Shown: in pieces, positions 20,721-31,926 of the stretch
Position numbering within the stretch: the stretch's first letter is position 1
Layout: each line of letters starts with the position of its first letter
DNA from: Trichobilharzia regenti
Lineage: Eukaryota; Platyhelminthes; Trematoda; Strigeidida; Schistosomatidae
Reading direction: 5' to 3'
NCBI GenBank assembly: GCA_944472135.2
Contig: OX235263.1
Span: forward strand, 28,077,379-28,141,378
Length of the DNA stretch: 64,000 nt
Notes under the pieces: model-generated
What the model was told of the DNA's origin: nothing
Databases searched by the model: none
What the model saw: the letters and a program-made list of their open reading frames with translations, nothing else
Made by a program: the position numbers and the translations under genes

Positions 20721-22407
20721 TTACTGTAATTTGAAGAAACGTGACTGCAGTTTTGTCCGGTACCGGCTTATGGATAGAGTATTTTCATGATTCCTAAGAG
20801 TATATATGCGTAAATTGTTGAAAGCTATTGGATTACTGCTTTTGATGTAGTCGTGTAAAAGGCGAAAGAAGAATGTAAGGTTGAGTTTCAGGCGCCTTAA
20901 CCAAAGTTGCTGAAGTTCATATATTTTGCACCTATCAGCGTAAGTCACTCCTTCAAATTTGTACAATTGGCGTCGTGAATGTTTTCAATACGAACCTTAT
21001 CATACCTATGCATGAAACCGAAGACAATTATGCAGTATTCAAGCACTGTACGAACCATGACTTTATATAAAACCTTGAATAAAAGGACTTTAGCCTCAGT
21101 TGTGTTCATTTTTCGATGTAACAAGCCTGTGAGTCTTCGGCATTTAGAAGCAAGCGCTTCTGCGTACTGACTGAGTGATAAGTTTTGAGTAGGTAACTCC
21201 CAGGTCTTTTATGGAACTGAGGGTTTTGAGAAAAGAGTTACCTAGGTGTAATCTGAAATTCGGATGGGAGTTTTTGAAGTGAAAAACACCACATTTACCA
21301 GAATTGAATAGCAGTTGCCAGCCATTGCTCTAGTAATGTAACCTATCCAGGTCATCTTGAATATGTGCGAATCCCTCGTTCAGTGTAGAATGGGGGAAGC
21401 TGTATACAATCTTTAAGTCGTCAGCAAAGAGGTATGGGGTACCATGCTTGATTACACTGCAGATGTCGTTAATGTAGATTACGAAAAGCAGTGGACCTAG
21501 TACACTACCTTGAATCACCCCACTTCGTACAGGTCTGGGTAACGAGTAATTATCTGCAAATTTCACAATTTAGGAACGATCTCTCAAGAAAGAAATGAGT
21601 CAGGATAACAAGGGGTCTTGGAACCCACACGACTTTAGCATAAGGATCAGTCTCTTGTGTAAGACCTTATCAAAGGCTTTTCCGAAGTCAAAGAAGAGGG
21701 TTGCGACATGCAAACCATGATCGCACTTAGCGTTAACATCATCAAAGTAGTCAAGTAGGCAGATGGAGCATGATTGACTTTTCAAGAAGCTGTGTTGTGC
21801 TGGAGCAAACACTTTGTGAAGGTGGAGGCATGAAGCAATATCTTTCCCTATGACTTTTTCCCTAATCCTGGAAACTACTGACGTGATATTGATCGGTCGG
21901 TAGTTTTTAATATTAGAAGTTGGTCCTAGTTTGTGCCTGGGGGTTGAAAACAACAGCCCACAGCACTCTGGGTAACTGCCATTATTTAAGGACAGATTGT
22001 AAAACCACCTCTTTTCAACTAGATAGATGGAATTCCATCAGGTCCAGTGTTATATGATGTCCAAAGGGATGCTATAGCGGAGGAAATCTTTTGTTGGGTG
22101 AATGTTATATAACCCAAAAGTAATCTGATAGTGTCGGAACATCAAGGCTACCTACTGTTTCTTCGATAGTAAAGTAGCTAGAAAAGTGGGAGCTGAATAA
22201 CTCACATATCTTCTGCGGGTCATCGTGTAGTTTTTCTCCATCTAGTAATAAGTTAGGGATACTCACACAGTTGCTGTTAATTTGCGACTTAATTAGTTCA
22301 ACTAATGCCTATGTATTATCGGGTCGTGAGTGGAGGATGCATTCTAGTTTGATGGACTTAGATAACTGATTAGATATGCATGAATCATAAGTTAGCTTGA
22401 GTTTAAT
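20721..22407 (-). pseudogene. RT half of CR1 copy 3 (3' part, split by BEL complex)
   Basis: Minus strand: linker with ICELFSSHFSSYF near 22220, block 1 (NYRPINITSVVSRIREKVIG at about 21900), AQHSFLKSQSCS, VATLFFDFGKAFDKV, then RSGVIQGSVLGPLLFVIYIND and YLFADDLKIVYSF (intact ADD, 21566-21330), and the thumb at 20966-20721. Multiple breaks. The upstream half resumes at 34647 across the 12.2-kb insertion, with the linker sequence continuing on the far side. Confidence 0.87.
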
Positions 22408-22767
22408 TGTCAATGGAGTTGAAGATTGAACGATCAATTCTTGGTTGTTTGCTTAAAATCAACTTCCCCAATTTTCGCGGAGGCATCAATACGACAGTCA
22501 TCGTCTCATCGGTCGCTGTTCAGAAAGAAGAGTGAAACATCGTCAGAAGTAATCTTATGATTTATTATTGTAATATTTGTTTACAGACCTTAGTTCGTTT
22601 ATTCCTTTTATATGTTGGTGTAACAATACAGAAATATCAAACGGCAGATCGGTGTTTTGGTTTTTGCGTCCGTTATAACTAAGCGTTTCTGAGAAATCTT
22701 CTAAGAACAGCGTGGGCCCGAGCGTAGCGAGAGCTGGGCATTAACGGTTTATGAGACTTGGCTGACA
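22408..22767 (+). repeat. 5' LTR of element B (360 bp)
   Basis: TGTCA...CTGACA. Followed at once by GTTTCTGACGATGG and the leader also seen after the LTRs at 28641 and 29987. A good tRNA-matching primer site directly after the LTR is not obvious; TGGCGGATTGAAAC about 22 bp inside (30367 in element D) is a weak candidate. Confidence 0.92.
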
Positions 22768-22911
22768 GTTTCTGACGATGGAAACAGATCTGGAGGATTG
22801 AAACAGTTGGTGAAGGTTTGGATAGTCGCCGTTCATTTTTCCTGGTGCCGGTCAAGTCCTCTTTGAACTAGCAATATCTGGAACGTTTTTGGAATTTGGT
22901 CATGTTCAACA

Positions 22912-24348
22912 ATGCCTGGGTCAAAGAAGGGACAGAGTGTCTTGGATGCAAACAGGAAAGTAAGTCATGGTGACTTGTCTGTTAATTGTAACGATGTGTC
23001 TGATGTTAAGCATGACATGGTTGATGTTACTGTTTCGCCGTCTAGGAATAATAGGAACATCAAACTTCCTAAGTTTGAACCACGGTGTTTTGATGGAAAC
23101 CCGGCCGATTATTTACAATTTGTAAAGGAGTTTGAGATCATGCTGAGTAGCATTTTATTAAATGATGAATTGAAGTTAATGTATTTGATGAGATATTGCA
23201 CTGGAGATGCTGCAAGGGCTATACAGTGCTGTAAGTTTATGAAGCCAAAAGAGGGCTACGATGAGGCTATGAGCATATTACGCCAAAGGTTTGGAAGACC
23301 TTCGATGATTGCAGGGAAATTATTCGAGGCTGTTAAGGGTAATGGTGGTCAATTACAGGATGACTCCCAGGTACTCACTGAGTTTTTGGATAATTTGCTA
23401 ATTTACAAGAATGGAATGATTTCGATGAATCGAATGAGTGACCTCAACTCGAGTTTTATACTAGAAGTAATAGCAAGACGTCTACCTACTCGACTGCAAA
23501 GGAAGTGGGTGAAGATAAGCTCCCGTATGGAGGATGAGGGTATCGAGCCAAAGTTTGATGATATCCTGAAACTGGTGAATACTAGTGTCAATGAATCTAT
23601 GAGCAAGTTCGCCAGTCTATTACACCTCACCCCTAGAATAGAGCAGTCTGAGGGTAAAACGCACTCATTGACGACGAATAAGCCTCAGAGAGGTGGATAT
23701 CGAGAAGACTCCATGATGTCTAGTAATGCATATAGACCTAGTGAGTGTAACAGGTTTCGTAGTACATCCTCAACAGATAAGTTACAAGATGCAAGACAAA
23801 CACGGTTTTGTTTTACACGTGTGCAAGAGGTGCATACAGAAGTGAACTGTGAACCGGTGAGCAAGTTCAGTGATAAGTTAAATGTAAACTCCAGGTCTGA
23901 TTTCGAATTGTGTGACGATAACGGTGCGGTGAAGAAGTCTGTAGTTGCAACTGGTAAGCCGTTGTTGAATAGAGTGTCACAGAATAGAGTTACTGCTTCA
24001 GAGTGGAGTTCTGACTCCAAGAGTTTACAAAGTATAACTAGTCAGAGTGAAGATATAAAACCTTTTATGATTCGCGAGGAGGAACCAAAATTGTCTACTT
24101 CTGTTATTAAAGAGTTTGAAAATGATGAAGTTGACGGTAAATTGAATATTTGTGGTAATGATCATGATACTTCACATTTGTCTTTGGTTGATCATTATGA
24201 GATGAGAGATATGCCTACTACTGCTAAGTTAAATAAAGGTTCTGTACAACTACAACGTGAAGTAGAATTGAACGCAGATGCAGTTCCAAAAGGTGTGCAT
24301 ACTTGTGAGACAGTCAGTGTAATTGATCAGCGTGTAGCCCACCTATAA
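22912..24348 (+). CDS. Gag-like protein, BEL/Pao DUF1759 type (element B)
   Basis: 478 residues from an ATG 145 bp after the LTR. Residues about 45-200 match the DUF1759 Gag core of BEL/Pao elements: KLPKFEPRCFDGNPADYLQF, YLMRYCTGDAARAIQ, EAMSILRQRFGRPSMIAGKL. It should form the particle shell (known family role). The C-terminal 200 residues are hydrophilic, with no zinc knuckle or protease. An in-frame TAG in the leader rules out the longer start used by copy C. Ends at the shared TAA (24346-24348). Confidence 0.88.
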   Translation: MPGSKKGQSVLDANRKVSHGDLSVNCNDVSDVKHDMVDVTVSPSRNNRNIKLPKFEPRCFDGNPADYLQFVKEFEIMLSSILLNDELKLMYLMRYCTGDAARAIQCCKFMKPKEGYDEAMSILRQRFGRPSMIAGKLFEAVKGNGGQLQDDSQVLTEFLDNLLIYKNGMISMNRMSDLNSSFILEVIARRLPTRLQRKWVKISSRMEDEGIEPKFDDILKLVNTSVNESMSKFASLLHLTPRIEQSEGKTHSLTTNKPQRGGYREDSMMSSNAYRPSECNRFRSTSSTDKLQDARQTRFCFTRVQEVHTEVNCEPVSKFSDKLNVNSRSDFELCDDNGAVKKSVVATGKPLLNRVSQNRVTASEWSSDSKSLQSITSQSEDIKPFMIREEEPKLSTSVIKEFENDEVDGKLNICGNDHDTSHLSLVDHYEMRDMPTTAKLNKGSVQLQREVELNADAVPKGVHTCETVSVIDQRVAHL

Positions 24349-24867
24349 TCAGATGATAGTGCTAAACCCGAAATAGTAGTGAAAGACAGCAGTGGTGGTA
24401 ATCTTGCGGTTGGACAACTATCTGAGAGCCGAACAAGAACAGCTTCTGATCCACCACTAAGTTCATCACCTTGTGTCACTCAGTCATCGTTGGTGCTGTC
24501 ATCCACAATGAAACAGACACCCATCAACTCAAGTATCTTGTGCAATGACTATGGTAGTATCAGTTCGTTTGAAAGGACGAATATCAATGGTCAGTTTAGT
24601 GTGGATAAGCCAAGTGTAAAGGAGAGAGTAATTGTTAAATTTACTTGCACGAATAAAGGCATTTCTAGTTTCAAGTTACAATTTGAATGTTATTATCTTT
24701 GGTGTAAATTACTCTGTTTCTATACTTGGTTGATGAGATATGTCGTGTGTTTGTTGGTCATCTATATTCTACGATACAATGACATGGGCGTGTTGCCGTT
24801 CAGATTTCAGGATATGGCTTATAGAAGGAAGTCAGCAAATGAACTCTGCGACGATTTTCCAACCTAG
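24349..24867 (+). CDS. Downstream hydrophobic-segment ORF (element B)
   Basis: In frame with Gag after the TAA; intact to its own stop at 24867. Nearly identical to 678-1196 in A and 31927-32445 in D. Contains the Cys/Tyr/Leu-rich hydrophobic stretch and ends CDDFPT. If made in this copy it needs stop readthrough or internal initiation (inference); in copy C it is simply the Gag C-terminus. Confidence 0.55.
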   Translation, partial: SDDSAKPEIVVKDSSGGNLAVGQLSESRTRTASDPPLSSSPCVTQSSLVLSSTMKQTPINSSILCNDYGSISSFERTNINGQFSVDKPSVKERVIVKFTCTNKGISSFKLQFECYYLWCKLLCFYTWLMRYVVCLLVIYILRYNDMGVLPFRFQDMAYRRKSANELCDDFPT

Positions 24868-25031
24868 GGTGTCAACCTGAGAAGGGTTGTAGGCGTACTG
24901 GTGTAAGTCCTACAGTTCTTCAAAGGGTAGCGCATCAACGAGCAGTCCAATGTGCTTGGTGTATGATATTGTACATATGTTCATATTGTATGTACTGAAA
25001 TGATATCATGTGTCATCTAGCTTTTGGTAAT

Positions 25032-25391
25032 TGTCAGACAAGTCTCATAAACCGTTAAAGCTCAGCTCTCGCTACGCTCGACCCCACGCTGTTTTTACAA
25101 GATTTCTCAGAAACGCTTAGTTATAACGGACGCAAAAACCAAAACACCGATCTGCCGTTTGATATTTCTGTATTGTTACACCAACATATAAAAGGAATAA
25201 ACGAACTAAGGTCTGTAAACAAATATTACAATAATAAATCATAAGATTACTTCTGACGATGTTTCACTCTTCTTTCTGAACAGCGACCGATGAGACGATG
25301 ACTGTCGTATTGATGCCTCCGCGAAAATTGGGGAAGTTGATTTTAAGCAAACAACCAAGAATTGATCGTTCAATCTTCAACTCCATTGACA
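25032..25391 (-). repeat. 3' LTR of element C (360 bp)
   Basis: On the plus strand begins TGTCA and ends TGACA, next to the polypurine side (CTCCCCGGC, 25392-25400). It carries a few differences from the partner at 28641, for example in the GC-rich segment near 25064-25092. Confidence 0.93.
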
Positions 25392-26541
25392 CTCCCCGGC
25401 AAAAAAGGGATCCAACCGTTTTTTCCTTCACGACCAATGCACGTCGACTTGGATGCCATTGCGAAAACCTGGGTCACACGGACAGAGCTGAAATGGAAAA
25501 CAAACAGAAAAGCCAACACACCACAAGCATACCCACAGCACAATCTCACACATCAATGACGACCTGCGCCTCCAGACAGAGACCTCCTCTTGACATCTTG
25601 CAACACAATCGCCACTTGCTAGAATGACTCTTGCAGAATGCAAAGTGACCATGGCAGGACCTCATGATACTCTGCGCACATCCTCTTAATTACTCACTAA
25701 CAATTACCATTGAAATCGCTTGTCACTCATTCTGCCTCAGTTCTAGTAGCGGTGACGCATGCGAGCCTCAGTCGTTTACACTCTTTCTCCCCGGCGTGTC
25801 GGACCGCAGCTAACAATTATCTCCGTGTGCGTTTCATTCTCAGCAATAGCCTAGCCTCCCCGGCGTATACGACCCATCTGCTGTCTCTAACATCAATCAA
25901 TTCATTCACGGATGTAGAAGAAAAGAAACAACTTCAGAAATAATCACGACGAAAATTTTAACAAAATTATGCAATAAAAACAAGGCACGAAAACAACGAG
26001 TAAACACAACTGATCCAAAATCACAAATTGCGAAGACACACCACACGTATACACAAACAGTACAAATAACCTCGCGGATCATGTCTTGGTGGAATTATTT
26101 TGAAGAATTGGAGGACTTACACCAGTACGCCTGCAACCCTTCACAGGTTGACGATTGTAAGTTGTGGAATGTCCAGACACAAACAAGATTAACCAACAAT
26201 TACATCAATTGGAACTCACACAACTATTTAACACAAACATATGTACAATCAACACATCAAATGTTGTGGATTCTGACACGACAAACTACCCTTGAAGAAC
26301 CGTAGGACTTACAGCAGTACGCCTACATTCCTTCTCAGGTTGATGATCCAAGTGGAAGTCGTCCGGACACAAACAGAATTACCAACAGCTAGATGACAGA
26401 TGATATCAATTCAGTATATACAATATGAACATATGTACAAGATCATACACCAAGCACATTGGACTGCTCATTGATGCGCTACCCTTTGAAGAACTGTAGG
26501 ACTTACACCAGTACGCCTACAACCCTTCTCAGGTTGACGCC

Positions 26542-28590
26542 CTAGGTTGGAAAATCGTCGCAGAGTTCATTTGCTAACTTCCTTCTATCAGCTATATCCT
26601 CAAATCTGAACGGCAACACGCCCATGTCATTGTATCGTAGAATATAGATGACCAACAAACACACGACATATCTCATCAACCAAGTATAGAAACAGAGTAA
26701 TTTACACCAAAGATAATAACATTCAAATAGTAACTTGAAACTAGAAATGCCTTTATTCGTGCAAGTCAATTTAACAATAACTCTCTCCTTTACACTTGGC
26801 TTATCCACACTAAACTGACCATTGATATTCGTCCTTTCAAACGAACTGATACTACCATAGTCATTGCACAAGATACTTGAGTTGATGGGTGTCTGTTTCA
26901 TTGTGGATGACAGCACCAACGATGACTGAGTGACACAAGGTGATGAACTTAGTGGTGGATCAGAAGCTGTTCTTGTTCGGCTCTCAGATAGTTGTCCAAC
27001 TGCAAGATTACCACCACTGCTGTCTTTCACTACTAGTTCGGGTTTAGCACTATCATCTGATGATAGGTGGGCTACACGCTGATCAATTACACTGACTGTC
27101 TCACAAGTATGCACACCTTTTGGAACTGCATCTGCGTTCAATTCTACTTCACGTTGTAGTTGTACAGAACCTTTATTTAACTTAGCAGTAGTAGGCATAT
27201 CCCTCATCTCATAATGATCAACCAAAGACAAATGTGAAGTATCATGATCATTACCACAAATATTCAATTTACCGTCAACTTCATCATTTTCAAACTCTTT
27301 AATAACAGAAGTAGACAATTTTGGTTCCTCCTCGCAAATCATAAAAGGTTTTATATCTTCACTCTGACTAGTTATACTTTGTAAACTCTTGGAGTCAGAA
27401 CTCCACTCTGAAGCAGTAACTCTATTCTGTGACACTCTATTCAACAACGGCTTACCAGTTGCAACTACAGACTTCTTCACCGCACCGTTATCGTCACACA
27501 ATTCGGAGTCAGACCTGGAGTTTACATTTAGCTTATCACTGAACTTGCTCACTGGTTCACAGTTCACTTCTGTATGCACCTCTTGCACACGTGTAGAACA
27601 AAACCGTGTTTGTCTTGCATCTTGTAACTTATCTGTTGAGGATGTACTACGAAACCTGTTACACTCACTAGGTCTATATGCATTACTAGACATCATGGAG
27701 TCTTCTCGATATCCACCTCTCTGAGGCTTATTCGTCATCAATGAGTGCGTTTTACCCTCAGACTGCTCTATTCTAGGGGTGAGATGTAATAGACTGGCGA
27801 ACTTGCTCATAGATTCATTGACACTAGTATTTACCAGTTTCAGGATATCATCAAACTTTGGCTCGATACCCTCATCCTCCATACGGGAGCTTATCTTCAC
27901 CCACTTCCTTTGCAGTCGAGTAGGTAGACGTCTTGCTATTACTTCTAGTATAAAACTCGAGTTGAGGTCACTCACGCGATTCATCGAAATCATTCCATTC
28001 TTGTAAATTAGCAAATTATCCAAAAACTCAGTGAGTGCCTGGGAGTCATCCTGTAATTGACCACCATTACCCTTAACAGCCTCGAATAATTTCCCTGCAA
28101 TCATCGAAGGTCTTCCAAACCTTTGGCGTAATATGCTCATAGCCTCATCGTAGCCCTCTTTTGGCTTCATAAACTTACAGCACTGTATAGCTCTTGCAGC
28201 ATCTCCAGTGCAATATCTCATCAAATACATCAATTTCAATTCATCATATAATAAAATACCACTCAACATGATCTCAAACTCCTTTACAAATTGTAAATAA
28301 TCAGCCGGGTTTCCATCAAAACATCGTGGTTCAAATTTAGGGAGTTTGATGTTCCTATTATCCCTGAACGGCGAAACAGTAACATCAACCATGTCATGCT
28401 TAACATCAGACACATCGTTACAATTAACAGACAAGTCACCATGACTTACTTTCCTGTTTGCATCCAAGACACTCTGTCCCTTCTTTGACCCAGGCATTGT
28501 TGAACTTGACCAAATTCCAAAAAGTTCCAGATATTGCTTGTTCAAAGAGGACTTGACCGGCACCAGGAAAAATGAACGGCGACTATCCAA
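26542..28590 (-). CDS. Uninterrupted 682-codon Gag-like ORF (element C)
   Basis: The only copy in which Gag and the downstream hydrophobic ORF are one frame: the codon that is TAA in A, B and D is TCA here (near 27062). DUF1759 core at about residues 75-235, hydrophilic middle, hydrophobic stretch at about 610-650, end CDDFPT. The frame extends 33 residues upstream of the Met used in B and D because the leader TAG is CAG here; which start is used is unknown. No enzymatic domains. Non-autonomous, but apparently coding-competent. Confidence 0.88.
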   Translation of the reverse strand: MDSRRSFFLVPVKSSLNKQYLELFGIWSSSTMPGSKKGQSVLDANRKVSHGDLSVNCNDVSDVKHDMVDVTVSPFRDNRNIKLPKFEPRCFDGNPADYLQFVKEFEIMLSGILLYDELKLMYLMRYCTGDAARAIQCCKFMKPKEGYDEAMSILRQRFGRPSMIAGKLFEAVKGNGGQLQDDSQALTEFLDNLLIYKNGMISMNRVSDLNSSFILEVIARRLPTRLQRKWVKISSRMEDEGIEPKFDDILKLVNTSVNESMSKFASLLHLTPRIEQSEGKTHSLMTNKPQRGGYREDSMMSSNAYRPSECNRFRSTSSTDKLQDARQTRFCSTRVQEVHTEVNCEPVSKFSDKLNVNSRSDSELCDDNGAVKKSVVATGKPLLNRVSQNRVTASEWSSDSKSLQSITSQSEDIKPFMICEEEPKLSTSVIKEFENDEVDGKLNICGNDHDTSHLSLVDHYEMRDMPTTAKLNKGSVQLQREVELNADAVPKGVHTCETVSVIDQRVAHLSSDDSAKPELVVKDSSGGNLAVGQLSESRTRTASDPPLSSSPCVTQSSLVLSSTMKQTPINSSILCNDYGSISSFERTNINGQFSVDKPSVKERVIVKLTCTNKGISSFKLLFECYYLWCKLLCFYTWLMRYVVCLLVIYILRYNDMGVLPFRFEDIADRRKLANELCDDFPT

Positions 28591-28640
28591 ACTTTCACCA
28601 ACTGTTTCAATCCGCCAGATCTGTTTCCATCGTCAGAAAC

Positions 28641-28997
28641 TGTCAGCCAAGTCTCATAAACCGTTAATGCCCAGCTCTCGCTACGCTCGGGCCCACGCTG
28701 TTCCTCGAAATTTCAGAAACGCTTAGTAATAACGGACGCAAAATCCAAAACACCGATCTGCCGTTTGATATTTCTGTATTGTTACACCAACATATAAAAG
28801 GAATAAACGAACTAAGGTCTGTAAACAAATATTACAATAATAAATCATAAGATTACTTCTGACGATGTTTCACTCTTCTTTCTGAACAGCGACCGATGAG
28901 ACGATGACTGTCGTATTGATGCCTCCGCGAAAATTGGGGAAGTTGATTTTGAGCAAACAACCAAGAATTGATCGTTCAATCTTCAACTAAATTGACA
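28641..28997 (-). repeat. 5' LTR of element C (357 bp)
   Basis: TGTCA...TGACA on the plus strand, bordered on the outside by the target duplication GTAAT (28998-29002) and on the inside by the leader with CATCGTCAGAAAC. Confidence 0.93.
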
Positions 28998-29986
28998 GTA
29001 ATTCTGTTTGTGTCCGGACGACTTCCACTTGGATCATCAACCTGAGAAGGAATGTAGGCGTACTGCTGTAAGTCCTACAGTTCTTCAAGGGTAGTTTGTC
29101 GTGTCAGAATCCACAACATTTGATGTGTTGATTGTACATATATTTGTGTTAAATAGTTGTGTAATTTCCAATTATTGTAATTGTTGGTTAATCTTGTTTG
29201 TGTCTGGACATTCCACAGTTTACAATCGTCAATCTGTGATGGGTTGCAGGCGTACTGGTGTAAGTCCTCCAATTCTTCAAAATAATTCCACCAAGACATG
29301 ATCCGCGAGGTTATTTGTACTGTTTGTGTATACGTGTGGTGTGTCTTCGCAATTTGTGATTTTGGATCAGTTGTGTTTACTCGTTGTTTTCGTGCCTTGT
29401 TTTTATTGCATAATTTTGTTAAAATTTTCGTCGTGATTATTTCTGAAGTTGTTTCTTGTCTTCTACATCCGTGAATGAATTGATTGATGTTAGAGACAGC
29501 AGATGGGTCGTATACGCCGGGGAGGCTAGGCTATTGCTGAGAATGAAACGCACACGGAGATAATTGTTAGCTGCGGTCCAACACGCCGGGGAGAAAGAGT
29601 GTAAACGACTGAGGCTCGCATGCGTCACCGCTACTAGAACTGAGGCAGAATGAGTGACAAGCGATTTCAATGGTAATTGTTAGTGAGTAATTAAGAGGAT
29701 GTGCGCAGAGTATCATGACGTCCTGCCATGGTCACTTTGCATTCTGCGAGAGTCATTCTAGCAAATGGCGATTGTGTTGCAAGATGTCAAGAGGAGGTCT
29801 CTGTCTGGAGGTGCAGGTCGTCATTGATGTGTGAGATTGTGCTGTGGGTATGCTTGTGGTGTGTTGGCTTTTCTGTTTGTTTTCCATTTCAGCTCCGTCC
29901 GTGTGACCAAGTTCTCGCAATGGCATCCAAGTCAACGTGCATTGGTCGTGAAGGAAAAAAGGGTTGGATCCCTTTTTGCCGGGGAG
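28998..29986 (+). other. 3' internal region of element B resumed after nested element C
   Basis: Contains hairpin units 2 and 3 (near 29040 and 29230), the two GCCGGGGAG motifs, and the A/T-flanked GGATCC hairpin before the LTR. No sense ORF. The order matches element A 1370-2352. Confidence 0.8.
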
Positions 29987-30345
29987 TGTCATTGGAGTTG
30001 AAGATTGAACGATCAATTCTTGGTTGTTTGCTCAAAATCAACTTCCCCAATTTTCGCGGAGGCATCAATACGACAGTCATCGTCTCATCGGTCGCTGTTC
30101 AGAAAGAAGAGTGAAACATCGTCAGAAGTAATCTTATGATTTATTATTGTAATATTTGTTTACAGACCTTAGTTCGTTTATTCCTTTTATATGTTGGTGT
30201 AACAATACAGAAATATCAAACTGCAGGTCGGTGTTTTGGATTTTGCGTCCGTTATAACTAAGCGTTTCTGAAATCTCAAAGGAACAGCGTGGGCCCGAGC
30301 GTAGCGAGAGCTGGGCATTAACGGTTTATGAGACATTGACTGACA
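29987..30345 (+). repeat. Shared LTR: 3' LTR of B and 5' LTR of D (359 bp)
   Basis: Left neighbour is the polypurine end of B (GCCGGGGAG), right neighbour is the 5' leader of D (GTTTCTGACGATGG). One LTR serving two internal regions shows a tandem multimer rather than two insertions. Confidence 0.92.
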
Positions 30346-30489
30346 GTTTCTGACGATGGAAACAGATCTGGCGGATTGAAACAGTTGGTGAAGGTTTGGA
30401 TAGTCGCCGTTCATTTTTCCTGGTGCCGGTCAAGTCCTCTTTGAACTAGCAATATCTGGAACGTTTTTGGAATTTGGTCATGTTCAACA

Positions 30490-31926
30490 ATGCCTGGGTC
30501 AAAGAAGGGACAGAGTGTCTTGGATGCAAACAGGAAAGTAAGTCATGGTGACTTGTCTGTTAATTGTAACGATGTGTCTGATGTTAAGCATGACATGGTT
30601 GATGTTACTGTTTCGCCGTTCAGGGATAATAGGAACATCAAACTCCCTAAATTAGAACCGCGATGTTTTGATGGAAACCCGGCTGATTATTTACAATTTG
30701 TAAAGGAGTTTGAGATCATGTTGAGTGGTATTTTATTATATGATGAATTGAAATTGATGTATTTGATGAGATATTGCACTGGAGATGCTGCAAGGGCTAT
30801 ACAGTGCTGTAAGTTTATGAAGCCAAAAGAGGGCTACGATGAGGCTATGAGCATATTACGCCAAAGGTTTGGAAGACCTTCGATGATTGCAGGGAAATTA
30901 TTCGAGGCTGTTAAGGGTAATGGTGGTCAATTACAGGATGACTCCCAGGCACTCACTGAGTTTTTGGATAATTTGCTAATTTACAAGAATGGAATGATTT
31001 CGATGAATCGCGTGAGTGACCTCAACTCGAGTTTTATACTAGAAGTAATAGCAAGACGTCTACCTACTCGACTGCAAAGGAAGTGGGTGAAGATAAGCTC
31101 CCGTATGGAGGATGAGGGTATCGAGCCAAAGTTTGATGATATCCTGAAACTGGTGAATACTAGTGTCAATGAATCTATGAGCAAGTTCGCCAGTCTATTA
31201 CACCTCACCCCTAGAATAGAGCAGTCTGAGGGTAAAACGCACTCATTGACGACGAATAAGCCTCAGAGAGGTGGATATCGAGAAGACTCCATGATGTCTA
31301 GTAATGCATATAGACCTAGTGAGTGTAACAGGTTTCGTAGTACATCCTCAACAGATAAGTTACAAGATGCAAGACAAACACGGTTTTGTTTTACACGTGT
31401 GCAAGAGGTGCATACAGAAGTGAACTGTGAACCAGTGAGCAAGTTCAGTGATAAGCTAAATGTAAACTCCAGGTCTGACTCCGAATTGTGTGACGATAAC
31501 GGTGCGGTGAAGAAGTCTGTAGTTGCAACTGGTAAGCCGTTGTTGAATAGAGTGTCACAGAATAGAGTTACTGCTTCAGAGTGGAGTTCTGACTCCAAGA
31601 GTTTACAAAGTATAACTAGTCAGAGTGAAGATATAAAACCTTTTATGATTTGCGAGGAGGAACCAAAATTGTCTACTTCTGTTATTAAAGAGTTTGAAAA
31701 TGATGAAGTTGACGGTAAATTGAATATTTGTGATAATGATCATGATACTTCACATTTGTCTTTGGTTGATCATTATGAGATGAGAGATATGCCTACTACT
31801 GCTAAGTTAAATAAAGGTTCTGTACAACTACAACGTGAAGTAGAATTGAACGCAGATGCAGTTCCAAAAGGTGTGCATACTTGTGAGACAGTCAGTGTAA
31901 TTGATCAGCGTGTAGCCCACCTATAA
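30490..31926 (+). CDS. Gag-like protein, BEL/Pao DUF1759 type (element D)
   Basis: 478 residues, nearly identical to B and to the matching part of C; for example D has PKLEPRCF where B and C have PKFEPRCF. Same DUF1759 motifs, same leader stop upstream, same terminal TAA (31924-31926). At several residues (SGILLYDELK, MNRVSDL) it agrees with C against B, so C and D are the closer pair in the core. Confidence 0.88.
   Translation: MPGSKKGQSVLDANRKVSHGDLSVNCNDVSDVKHDMVDVTVSPFRDNRNIKLPKLEPRCFDGNPADYLQFVKEFEIMLSGILLYDELKLMYLMRYCTGDAARAIQCCKFMKPKEGYDEAMSILRQRFGRPSMIAGKLFEAVKGNGGQLQDDSQALTEFLDNLLIYKNGMISMNRVSDLNSSFILEVIARRLPTRLQRKWVKISSRMEDEGIEPKFDDILKLVNTSVNESMSKFASLLHLTPRIEQSEGKTHSLTTNKPQRGGYREDSMMSSNAYRPSECNRFRSTSSTDKLQDARQTRFCFTRVQEVHTEVNCEPVSKFSDKLNVNSRSDSELCDDNGAVKKSVVATGKPLLNRVSQNRVTASEWSSDSKSLQSITSQSEDIKPFMICEEEPKLSTSVIKEFENDEVDGKLNICDNDHDTSHLSLVDHYEMRDMPTTAKLNKGSVQLQREVELNADAVPKGVHTCETVSVIDQRVAHL

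Larger units (their letters stand above)
25032..28997 (-). mobile_element. Full-length BEL-like gag-only element C nested in element B
   Basis: LTRs at 25032-25391 and 28641-28997 (minus strand), flanked by GTAAT at 25027-25031 and 28998-29002, a perfect 5-bp target duplication. Removing it restores the repeat-unit sequence of B across the junction (compare with A at about 1360-1375). Internal length is about 3.25 kb with a single 682-codon ORF, three hairpin units and the conserved polypurine region. It is the youngest insertion in the nest. Confidence 0.95.

Noticed and set aside
23685..24020. 111-codon antisense ORF inside Gag, repeated in all four BEL copies
   Set aside because: A shadow of the conserved Gag frame; its conservation follows from the sense protein.
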